The notes beneath the pieces were generated by a model. It saw only the letters and a program-made list of their open reading frames with translations. It had not been told where the DNA came from and made no database searches. From Cytophagales bacterium Alg240-R148 (GTDB lineage: Bacteria > Bacteroidota > Bacteroidia > Cytophagales > Cyclobacteriaceae), in the NCBI GenBank assembly GCA_900537185.1, contig LS999831.1:62001-126000 (forward strand): 64,000 nt of DNA, read 5' to 3'. The translations under genes were made by a program, and so were the position numbers. Shown here one piece after another: positions 1 through 7,985 of the stretch (position 1 is the first letter of the stretch; each line of letters starts with the position of its first letter).

Positions 1-978
1 CAATTAGAAAACAGAGGAAAAGAACGGAATTTAAGTTTAAAAGAAGCCACCATTAGCAGTCAAAAACAAATGATATTAATCATTTCAGTTGTGGTTGCTT
101 TGATATTGTTTTTATTGTTTACCACTACCCGCCTATTAAAACACAAAAACAGAAACAACAAAAAGCTCATCGGGCTAAACAAGAAAATAATAGACCAAAA
201 AGAAGAATTGCAAGCCCAAGCAGATGACATTTCAAAGGCCTACGCGCAAATCACTTTATTAAATGAATCTTTAGAGTCTGAAGTACAAAAACAAACCGGA
301 GAAATAATTGAACAGGGCAAGGAATTAGATACTTTTTTTTACCGTTTGTCTCATGACTTCCGAGGGCCTATCGCTACTTTTCAGGGGCTGGCCCAATTGG
401 CCCATGCTTTAACAAAAGACCCTCAAATTTTGCAACTTTTTGACAAGGTAGACTCCACTGCGACCTATATGAATTCTTTAATTAAAAAATTAGAGATTGT
501 AAGCCTCATAGCTTCAGAATCTGTTGCAGAATACACCGTGGACTGGTCGAACATTTTAGCCACAATACAATTAAAATACAAAACCTTAATTCAAGAAAAA
601 AACATCCAAATAAAAGAAAAAACCACCCTCTCTCAACCAATCAAAAGCAATGCTGCTTTGCTTACCATCTGCTTGGAAAAAGTTATTGAAAATGCCATTT
701 ACTTCTCAAAAGAAGGAGCAGACAGTTACATTGAAATCCGAATACAGGACAACGAAAAAACCTTCACCATAGAAATTGAAGACAATGGTCAGGGCATTCC
801 CCCTGACCACCATCCCCATATTTTTGAAATGTTCTATAGGGCCAATGAGTTTTCCAAAGGCAACGGGCTCGGCCTTTACCTAGTTTCCAAAGCAACCCAA
901 AAATTAAATGGCTCCGTTAGCTTTACTTCTTCTTTGGACCATGGCACCCACTTTGTATTCGAATTTCCTATGCATTAG
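1..978 (+). CDS. Sensor histidine kinase, 5'-truncated by window edge
   Basis: The reading frame is open from base 1, so the true start lies upstream; the first internal ATG is at 70. What is visible is one membrane segment (just after that ATG), a coiled-coil linker rich in Q, E and K, a phosphoacceptor helix with the H-box core LSHDFRGP, and a HATPase_c domain with the N-box (EKVIENAIYF), G1 (DNGQGIP) and G2 (GNGLGLYL) motifs. A membrane helix followed directly by a coiled coil is typical of Bacteroidota kinases with N-terminal TPR sensors, so a TPR region upstream is inferred, not seen. No receiver or DNA-binding domain follows. The stop overlaps by 4 bases the stop of the convergent protease gene. 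Confidence 0.9.
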   Translation, partial: QLENRGKERNLSLKEATISSQKQMILIISVVVALILFLLFTTTRLLKHKNRNNKKLIGLNKKIIDQKEELQAQADDISKAYAQITLLNESLESEVQKQTGEIIEQGKELDTFFYRLSHDFRGPIATFQGLAQLAHALTKDPQILQLFDKVDSTATYMNSLIKKLEIVSLIASESVAEYTVDWSNILATIQLKYKTLIQEKNIQIKEKTTLSQPIKSNAALLTICLEKVIENAIYFSKEGADSYIEIRIQDNEKTFTIEIEDNGQGIPPDHHPHIFEMFYRANEFSKGNGLGLYLVSKATQKLNGSVSFTSSLDHGTHFVFEFPMH

Positions 979-3011
979 TGTTTTAACAATCGCAGTACTT
1001 CCATTCCATCTGCCCAATATACTTTCACGTAATACACCCCTTTGGTTTGATTGGACATGTCCAGTCTTGGCTGCTTGGACTGTTGCACTAAACCGCCTGT
1101 ACTGTTGTAAATTTCCACTTTTCTAATAGTATGAGATGACTCTATTTGAACAGAACCAAAAGTCGGGTTCGGGTATACCATTGTGCTGGCTTCAAAGGTA
1201 GGCAACGTTGCATTCACAACCCCTCGGCCTTCACCAGCCAAAATTTTCTGGCCTGGATTTTCATTAAACCCATAATCGTGGACTACAAAATAAGCGCCAT
1301 CTGCATCCACCGTAACGGCAAACCACCCATACAGTGTTTGTCCTTCTGAATTCAAAAAATTAAACCCTATGTACCCAGATTTGCCCATCCATGGGGTATA
1401 TTGTGCATTGGCCAAGTGGTGTTCATCTGGATATTTTCCACCTGCTACCCAACTCGAGCTACCGTCAATTACATCTCCATAATTCAGCAGTTGAATATTC
1501 CGCGTCCCATCCAAACAAATTAATTCCTTTTCATAAGTCTCAAAACGCAAATAAAAGACTCCAGTTTTTTCTTCTATCCAAGCGCCATAATTTCCATTTT
1601 GTCCGCCTATATCAAATGGTTTCCAATTGTTGGTAGTCGTTGCTTTAATGTCTGCCACATCTACGTACTTAATTCCTTTTTCATCGTTAAAGTTGATGTT
1701 AAATTCCATCTCAGTTCTAAGAACATTCGTTACATCTAGGTTGGTTACACCATTTTTCAATGAAAACACAATACCTACGACATCGTCGAGGTTGTTGTGG
1801 TTGGCGGCGTTTCCAGTAATGCTCAGCTGACCAGTAGAGGCATCTTCTATTCTCACATTTAATTCAAGACCTTCTGGCACTTCGCTAATTTCATAATCAA
1901 CGCCTTTTTCCAATACCCCAGTTTTAACAAAAGACACCCCGTTATTCGTTGTCAATTCTATTATTTCTTGGATACTCCCATTGTTTTCCATCCCCTCATT
2001 CCAGATGTGGTTGGTATAAGACAGGATTGCTTGGTTGGAGGCTACCACGCCTGTGGCCAATAAATTGCTTGCCTGCCAAAGAGAATTTCTAGCTTCGTGG
2101 TACATGGAGGCACGCATTCTATCCACCTGGCCCTTCGTAAACATCTTGTAACAAGAGGTATAATCCATATAATTTTCAAAATTTGGGATGCCAGCATTTG
2201 CACAGGATTGGCTAGCAGAACAGCCATTATTTTCTACCGTTGCAGGTGTGTCGTCTACACGGTCTCCTGGACCATCGCACCCGTTGTTAAAAGTATGTGC
2301 CAAATTTAAAAAATGACCAAATTCATGTGTTAAAACCGAAGCAAATTCTTTATCTGTGTTGCCAAACAAGTACCTACCGTTGTACACCACACGGGCCAAA
2401 TTGTTATCAGACATGTCCGTATCGGGGTACCAAGCAACTCCAGAGTTATTGGTCTCCCCATCGTTGTATAAATCCAACATGATATAGACATTCATATACT
2501 TATAATTGTCCCAGGCATGCTGCTGAATTAAATGGTCGTACCCAGAACCATTGCCGAACCCGGCATTGTTTGGGTAATAATTAATTCCTGTAGTAGGTTG
2601 GCCGTTAGGATCCTTTCCAGCCAACTGGAACGAAACGTCAAATGCTTTTTTTCTTTCTACAAAATCAGCATGAACTGCATCAAAATCATCGTTTAACCCC
2701 TGAAAATCTTCATTTGTTTTTTGCAAGGCATTGATTATAGTCTGATCAGTTACAGATTTCCCTGCAAAATCGCTCCCAAACACATGAAAAACCACTGGTA
2801 TTACAAATGCCGTTTCTGTTTTATTCTCTACCCCTTGCGAAGCGATAAACTTTTGAATAAAATATTCAAAAGCTTCTGCTTTTTTACTGGATTCTGGATT
2901 TTCAACTCGGTGCAATTCATTCAAATGATCGGACTGACAGGACTGTGGCACTTCTTGAGCAAATGCTGCCCCGCTTGCTAACAACAAAAAAATAAATAGT
3001 ATTCTTTTCAT
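975..3011 (-). CDS. Secreted M43-type zinc metalloprotease with T9SS sorting domain
   Basis: This 678-residue protein has a signal peptide (MKRILFIFLLLASGAAFAQ) and a metzincin zinc site near residue 230, HEFGHFLNLAH, followed by a Met-turn segment (NYMDYTSC), as in the pappalysin/cytophagalysin family M43. The usual Gly of HExxHxxGxxH is Asn here. The middle region (about 330-600) is not assigned. The last 80 residues begin VYPNPTFGSV and run through a short beta-sandwich typical of T9SS type A C-terminal domains. The protein should therefore cross the outer membrane through the T9SS and be processed by a PorU-type sortase such as the one encoded at 51118-54507. It stands alone on its strand. 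Confidence 0.9.
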   Translation of the reverse strand: MKRILFIFLLLASGAAFAQEVPQSCQSDHLNELHRVENPESSKKAEAFEYFIQKFIASQGVENKTETAFVIPVVFHVFGSDFAGKSVTDQTIINALQKTNEDFQGLNDDFDAVHADFVERKKAFDVSFQLAGKDPNGQPTTGINYYPNNAGFGNGSGYDHLIQQHAWDNYKYMNVYIMLDLYNDGETNNSGVAWYPDTDMSDNNLARVVYNGRYLFGNTDKEFASVLTHEFGHFLNLAHTFNNGCDGPGDRVDDTPATVENNGCSASQSCANAGIPNFENYMDYTSCYKMFTKGQVDRMRASMYHEARNSLWQASNLLATGVVASNQAILSYTNHIWNEGMENNGSIQEIIELTTNNGVSFVKTGVLEKGVDYEISEVPEGLELNVRIEDASTGQLSITGNAANHNNLDDVVGIVFSLKNGVTNLDVTNVLRTEMEFNINFNDEKGIKYVDVADIKATTTNNWKPFDIGGQNGNYGAWIEEKTGVFYLRFETYEKELICLDGTRNIQLLNYGDVIDGSSSWVAGGKYPDEHHLANAQYTPWMGKSGYIGFNFLNSEGQTLYGWFAVTVDADGAYFVVHDYGFNENPGQKILAGEGRGVVNATLPTFEASTMVYPNPTFGSVQIESSHTIRKVEIYNSTGGLVQQSKQPRLDMSNQTKGVYYVKVYWADGMEVLRLLKH

Positions 3012-3191
3012 AATTTTTTAATTATTAAAATAGAGGAGAAGACATAGTGCTCCCCTTTCTTTATTTCTGAAATAAGAATTGTTGTTAGGTGGGGTTGCTC
3101 TGCACCAATTCAGTACATAGAACAACTTCCAAAAATACTACATTTTACTGAGCCAACTGGTAGGGCTTGTATTAAAATAACAATACAATAT

Positions 3192-3467
3192 TTACTGACT
3201 TTTATACGATTTTGATTTCTGGTTGGCGTCTGTTTCAAAAACTAAAAATAATGCTGCTTTTGTTTTCAACAATTGGGATTGGGTCAGCGCTTTTTGACGC
3301 TCTAGTTCAGTTTCTAACACTTCGGATTTTAATGCATATTTTTGGTTCATTTCTTCCAATACGGTAATTAATCCTTGGTATTTGTTGGCTTCATTTTGTT
3401 TCAAAAAAGAAAATACAATAAAAAACACATTACTCGCAAATAATGCGATGATCATCGTTTTTCTCAT
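3192..3467 (-). CDS. Small single-pass membrane protein with coiled coil
   Basis: The 91-residue product begins MRKTMIIALFASNVFFIVFSFL, giving one N-terminal membrane helix, then a Glu/Lys/Gln-rich helical segment (about 30-80) likely to be a coiled coil. The frame stays open upstream to 3590, but that extension runs into the terminator hairpin of the preceding gene, so the ATG at 3467 is preferred. No family is recognised. The layout (membrane anchor plus short periplasmic or cytoplasmic coil) resembles small envelope or division-associated proteins, but no function is assigned. Confidence 0.55.
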   Translation of the reverse strand: MRKTMIIALFASNVFFIVFSFLKQNEANKYQGLITVLEEMNQKYALKSEVLETELERQKALTQSQLLKTKAALFLVFETDANQKSKSYKSQ

Positions 3468-3576
3468 AAGACTTTGGTTCGTTTGTCGGAATAATCTTCC
3501 AAAAGTACCACTATGCTCCCAGATTTTTCTACCCCAAAATGAGTGATTAAAACGCAACAACTGGAATGTAAGAACA

Positions 3577-3610
3577 AAAAAAGGGGACATGTTTGAACAT
3601 GCCCCCTTTT
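3577..3610 (-). terminator. Intrinsic terminator after the amidohydrolase gene
   Basis: An inverted repeat with arms AAAAGGGGACATG and CATGCCCCCTTTT around a TTTGAA loop (one mismatch) lies 19 bases past the stop of the amidohydrolase gene and ends in a T-run on the minus strand. Confidence 0.85.
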
Positions 3611-3628
3611 AGTTTTTTGACTATTTAA

Positions 3629-6600
3629 TTATTTCTTTGGTACCCCGGGAACATCTTTGGGCGCAGTATCGTGCCAGAAAAACTTCATCGCTTCTGTTTT
3701 TTGAGGATACTCTTGAGACAAATCTCCACCGTTGTACAACCTTCCGTTCATCATAACTTGATGGATGGTATTGGTATTTCTAATATTTTCTAAAGGGTTC
3801 TTGTCCAGTATTAATAAATCAGCCAATTTACCTGTTTCAATGGAGCCAACATCTTTGCTCAAACCAATGGCCTTGGCCCCCAATATGGTTGCTACTTTAA
3901 GCGCATTGTGCTCCGAAAGACCTCCAGACTGCATAGACCAAAGTTCCCAATGGTAGCCCAATCCTTGTAATTGGCCATGAGACCCTACGCCTGCAATACC
4001 ACCTTTTTTCACTAAATCATTAACAAACTCCGCATGGCGTTCAAAAACATGCTCTTCTTTCATGAACCAGCCTCTTCTTCTTCTAGATTTTTGATCCAAT
4101 TCTCTTTTTGGAGTAAAATAATTCAGCTTCTCATCGTAATTGACTTTTTCAGTCGCATAGTAATAATTTTCTGCCCATGGACCGCCATATGCTACTAATA
4201 AAGTTGGTGTATATGCCATTTGTAAATCCGAAACAAAATCAATCACATCGTCGTACAACGGGTAAATTGGAAAACTGTGCTCATGCCCAGGATACCCATC
4301 GAGTGACTGTGTCATGTTCAATTTAAAATCCAACCCACCTTCTGTAGTAGGCATTAACTTTTGCTCTTTGGCAGCCATGATAATCCACTGTCTTTGCTGC
4401 CTGTTGCCTGTTAAATACATTTTGATGGTTTTGGTATTGTAATATTCAGAGTATTGTTTCAATACCTTGCTCGCATGTTCTTTACTCTTGATATTGTACA
4501 TCCAAAACCCAACGCCAGGTCCAGTAGAATATATTCTTGGACCTTTTAATTCTCCAGTTTCAACCATATCCGCATAGGTCAAAACATCTGTAGTAGCCGT
4601 CTGCGGATCCCTTGTGGTAGTAACCCCATAGGCCAAGTTTGCGGTATAAGCCCAAGTATTTTTGTTGTGCATCCCCCACAATGGCCACATATGGGCATGG
4701 GTATCTACAAAACCCGGTACAATGGTTTTACCGGTAACATCAACTACTTTTGCCCCACCTGCTTCCAAGTTGGTTCCTACTTGAACAATTCTATTGTTTT
4801 CTATCAGAATATCTCCTTTTTCTATAACTTCATCTCCTTTCATAGAAATAATTCGAGCACCCTTAAGCAGTATTTTCCCTTCCGGGATATCTCTGTTTAC
4901 TTTTACTTCAATCCTTTTTTCTGAAGGAGTATATCCTTTCTTTTCTTTATCATCCTTTTTATCTTCGTCCTTTTTATCCGAATCTTTTTCATCCGAATCT
5001 TTATCTGTTCCGTTTTCTTTGGCTTTCTCTTTTTCCTTCTTCTCTTTTTTAATGCGTTCTTCGTCGGCTCTTGCCGCCGCCAAGTCATAAGAAAAATGGG
5101 CGTTGCCAATAGACCAATTGATGTGTTTACCGTCTGCTGACCAATATGGAAATTGGCCTCCAATTTCGGTCAATTTTCTAGAAGGAAAGGCAGAGGACGC
5201 TGGGTTAGCAACTGAAATACTAGCCGCTTTTCCTGCAATTTTTGGAATTGTCAACCAATACACATTATTGTTAATCAGGGCCAAGGCCTCTTCTCCTGTT
5301 GGGGATATATTAAGATAAGATGCATTGGATGGTTTTGTTGGCGCCGTTGGCCCAGCAGATTCTGGCAACATACAATGGTTTACGTGCTCTTCTAAAGCAG
5401 ACCCAAAAGTAGTAATTCCTGAAACTTTCAAATGCGATTTTTCATCGGTTCCATCCCACTTTATGGACACCAATTCTCCACCTCTTTTATACAAGTATAT
5501 TCTCTCTGAAGCTTTGGTAAAATGCGGGGTTCCACGGCCCTGTGATTGCGCAATCAAGGTACTTCCACCACCAGCTGCAGGAATCCATGCTATTTCTTCA
5601 GCACTATTAAAGGAAAATAGACCGATGGCTTTATTAAATTCTTCATCGCTGCCCTTCATGAAAACAATTTTACTGCCATCCTTGGACCAAACAGGTTCGG
5701 TATACAACGCCGACTCAATGGTCAATTTAACTGGCTTCGCTTTCCCTTTGGTGTTCACTTTATACAAGTGGCCTTGCCCTTCGTCCCAGGTTGAAAACAC
5801 GATACTGCTTCCATCCGGTGACCATACTGGCATCGCTTCAACTGCATCAAATTTTGTTAACCGCTTAGGGCTTCCATCTGGATAATCCATCACGTAAAGT
5901 TTATCAAGCGCAGTAAATGCCAACCTTTTACCATCAGGAGAAAGCTCCGGATCCCTTATTTGATTTACAATCATTTCTTTTTCATCCGAAATTGGATAAT
6001 CAAACTCCAAGCGTGGGCCAACCATCAACTTTTCCTCCACTTTAAATGGAATATTAACTGCCCCTCCTCCGTTGATAGGAATGTTGTATATTTTACCTCC
6101 ATAGGAAGCCACTACATTTTTACTGTCTGGGGTAAAAGCCATAGCAGGCAACACTCCCAGCGGTGCAATAGACTCCTGCTCATCCCTTTGTACCGGGTAG
6201 GCCAACCAATTTTCTTCTCCTGTCATTAAATTCCTTAACATCAAACCAGTTTCCGTATTGTACCGAGTACCATATACCAACCACATGCCGTCTGGTGACA
6301 AGGTCGGTGCAAAGGAAGAACCGTATTGATTAACTTTCATATCCAACTTACCTGTTTCTCTATCCAAGGTCCAAATACTATATTGTGGCAATTGGGCATT
6401 GTAATTCCAAGCATTGGCTCTTCTAGAAAACCATATATATCGGTTGTCTGGAGCCACTACGGGTTCAGACATTTTCATATTATCTGGTTTGCTTACCAAC
6501 ATGGCACCACCACCACCTTCTTTGTGGTACATCCATAATTTAAAATTTCTTCTACCCCTTGATACAATTAAGTAATTGCCATCTTTCGTCCATGCCGCAG

Positions 6601-7066
6601 CTTGATAAGTTTCATTTTTGCTTTTTGTAATCTGCGTCTTTTCTTTCGTTTCCAACTCCATCAACCATAGGTTGTCGGATCCACTTTCATCTGAAATATA
6701 CGCGATGCTCTTCCCATCGGGGCTGAACCTAGCATGTGTGTCAAATGCCAACCCTTCTGTTATGCGCTCTGCTTTTCCTCCCGCAATTGGCAATAGGTAT
6801 AAATCACCAAGCATTTCAAAAATTATTTGCTTCCCGTCTGGGCTAACGTCCAAAGATATCCACGATCCATTGTCGGTATTCACCTGCAGCTCTCTTGTAG
6901 CTTCTAACTCCAGTGGCTTTTTCTTTTTGGGCTTTTTAGCTTTTGTGGTATCCGTCTTCACAGTATCCTGTTGAAACTCAACAACCAACCCTAAAGAATC
7001 CGCTCGAACTTCCAATTGCAACGCGATGAAAAAAAGCGCTGCCAAACATAAATATTTTATTTTCAT
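3629..7066 (-). CDS. Exported beta-propeller/amidohydrolase fusion protein
   Basis: The 1145-residue protein starts with a signal peptide (MKIKYLCLAALFFIALQL). Residues about 60-640 are PD40/TolB-like propeller blades with repeated SPDGK..I.F signatures (SPDGKQIIFE, SPDGKSIAYIS, SPDGKRLAFT, SPDGSSIVFS). A very charged Lys/Glu/Asp linker follows (about 665-712). The C-terminal part is an amidohydrolase-superfamily barrel with the metal-binding motif VDTHAHMW near residue 792 and late motifs GVGSHGQ and GLGYHWELW. This order is known in Bacteroidota as TolB-like amidohydrolases, probably periplasmic; substrates are not established and a peptidase or imidazolonepropionase-like role cannot be told apart. 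It is monocistronic with its own terminator. Confidence 0.88.
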   Translation of the reverse strand: MKIKYLCLAALFFIALQLEVRADSLGLVVEFQQDTVKTDTTKAKKPKKKKPLELEATRELQVNTDNGSWISLDVSPDGKQIIFEMLGDLYLLPIAGGKAERITEGLAFDTHARFSPDGKSIAYISDESGSDNLWLMELETKEKTQITKSKNETYQAAAWTKDGNYLIVSRGRRNFKLWMYHKEGGGGAMLVSKPDNMKMSEPVVAPDNRYIWFSRRANAWNYNAQLPQYSIWTLDRETGKLDMKVNQYGSSFAPTLSPDGMWLVYGTRYNTETGLMLRNLMTGEENWLAYPVQRDEQESIAPLGVLPAMAFTPDSKNVVASYGGKIYNIPINGGGAVNIPFKVEEKLMVGPRLEFDYPISDEKEMIVNQIRDPELSPDGKRLAFTALDKLYVMDYPDGSPKRLTKFDAVEAMPVWSPDGSSIVFSTWDEGQGHLYKVNTKGKAKPVKLTIESALYTEPVWSKDGSKIVFMKGSDEEFNKAIGLFSFNSAEEIAWIPAAGGGSTLIAQSQGRGTPHFTKASERIYLYKRGGELVSIKWDGTDEKSHLKVSGITTFGSALEEHVNHCMLPESAGPTAPTKPSNASYLNISPTGEEALALINNNVYWLTIPKIAGKAASISVANPASSAFPSRKLTEIGGQFPYWSADGKHINWSIGNAHFSYDLAAARADEERIKKEKKEKEKAKENGTDKDSDEKDSDKKDEDKKDDKEKKGYTPSEKRIEVKVNRDIPEGKILLKGARIISMKGDEVIEKGDILIENNRIVQVGTNLEAGGAKVVDVTGKTIVPGFVDTHAHMWPLWGMHNKNTWAYTANLAYGVTTTRDPQTATTDVLTYADMVETGELKGPRIYSTGPGVGFWMYNIKSKEHASKVLKQYSEYYNTKTIKMYLTGNRQQRQWIIMAAKEQKLMPTTEGGLDFKLNMTQSLDGYPGHEHSFPIYPLYDDVIDFVSDLQMAYTPTLLVAYGGPWAENYYYATEKVNYDEKLNYFTPKRELDQKSRRRRGWFMKEEHVFERHAEFVNDLVKKGGIAGVGSHGQLQGLGYHWELWSMQSGGLSEHNALKVATILGAKAIGLSKDVGSIETGKLADLLILDKNPLENIRNTNTIHQVMMNGRLYNGGDLSQEYPQKTEAMKFFWHDTAPKDVPGVPKK

Positions 7067-7610
7067 TGTGACTTAGTTTTATTGTAGATCGATAAATATA
7101 ATAAAAGTGGGCAGATGGACCTTTACCGTTCATAAAAGACAGCAAAAAAAATTCTAGCAAACGCACCTATACATCATTCCATTCTTTATTTTAAAGTAAA
7201 AAATAGGCTTAAGTATGGTGACCACTCCAAGCTCCATGCTCTTAAAAACAATTTGTTTTGATTAGTACATTCTTAATAATTCCTTTTCTATATTCCCTGT
7301 CTTCGGCCCAACCCAGGGTATGGGTTACAAACCATAATAAATAGAAATCTAAAAACAAATTGATACAAAATCATAAGGTGTTTGGCCACGTTCAAAACAC
7401 AAAGTGCATTTGGTTGTTGGTTACTTGGTGGCATACTTGGTATTTGTTGGCATGTGCAGGGTATTGTCTGTGCGCAAAATAAGGACAACCAATATCAAGC
7501 AAGTCCGGATTAGAAAAATAACCAATTGTTGTATAGAGTTCTACTGCACATTAGCACAATCAGCAATAATTTTTTAGTTTAGCATATTGTAAACAATACC
7601 CCTTGCATAA
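7067..7610. other. 544-base divergent intergenic region
   Basis: This gap separates the amidohydrolase gene (minus) from the receiver-kinase operon (plus) and should contain both promoters. I found no convincing coding frame and no exact TAnnTTTG element. TAGTTTAG at 7575-7582 is one base off and sits 28 bases before the receiver start. Short TTGG-rich repeats occur at 7399-7452. Nothing else is recognised. Confidence 0.4.
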
Positions 7611-7979
7611 ATGAGCACAACCATACTTTTAGTAGAAGACAATGAAATGAACCGAGATATGTTGACCAGAAGACTTATTAAAAAAGGCTTTTTGGTGGAG
7701 GTAGCTGTAAACGGTCAAGAAGGGGTGGACAAAGCAGCTTCGCTGGCTCCAGATTTAATATTAATGGATATGAGTTTGCCGATATTGGACGGATGGGAGG
7801 CCACTCGCAAAATAAAATCCAACCAGACCACGCAAAAAATCCCAGTTATTGCTTTAACAGCACATGCAATGGCTGGCGACAAACAAAAAGCATTGGCAGC
7901 AGGGTGTGACGATTATGACACCAAACCCATAGACTTAAAGCGGTTGTTAGAAAAAATTAATGGACAATTAAGTAAATAA
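7611..7979 (+). CDS. Stand-alone response regulator receiver protein
   Basis: The 122-residue product is a single CheY-like receiver. The acidic pair is in VEDNEMNRD, the phosphoacceptor Asp is in LILMDMSLPILDG, the Thr is in IALTAH and the switch Lys is in DTKPID. There is no output domain. It is the first gene of a tight three-gene operon: 6 bases separate it from the hybrid kinase and 1 base separates that from the REC-AlbA_2 gene. It probably serves as a phosphate carrier or sink for the kinase or as a partner-binding regulator; this is inference from the layout. Confidence 0.92.
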   Translation: MSTTILLVEDNEMNRDMLTRRLIKKGFLVEVAVNGQEGVDKAASLAPDLILMDMSLPILDGWEATRKIKSNQTTQKIPVIALTAHAMAGDKQKALAAGCDDYDTKPIDLKRLLEKINGQLSK

Positions 7980-7985
7980 GGAAAA

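Noticed and set aside
3468-3590. N-terminal extension of the small coiled-coil protein
   Set aside because: It runs into the terminator hairpin of the preceding gene and puts a basic, non-hydrophobic stretch before the membrane helix.
7288-7488. 66-residue minus-strand open frame in the gap before the receiver gene
   Set aside because: Composition is erratic (many Cys, Pro and Gln) with no leader, no family and no terminator; it looks like chance.
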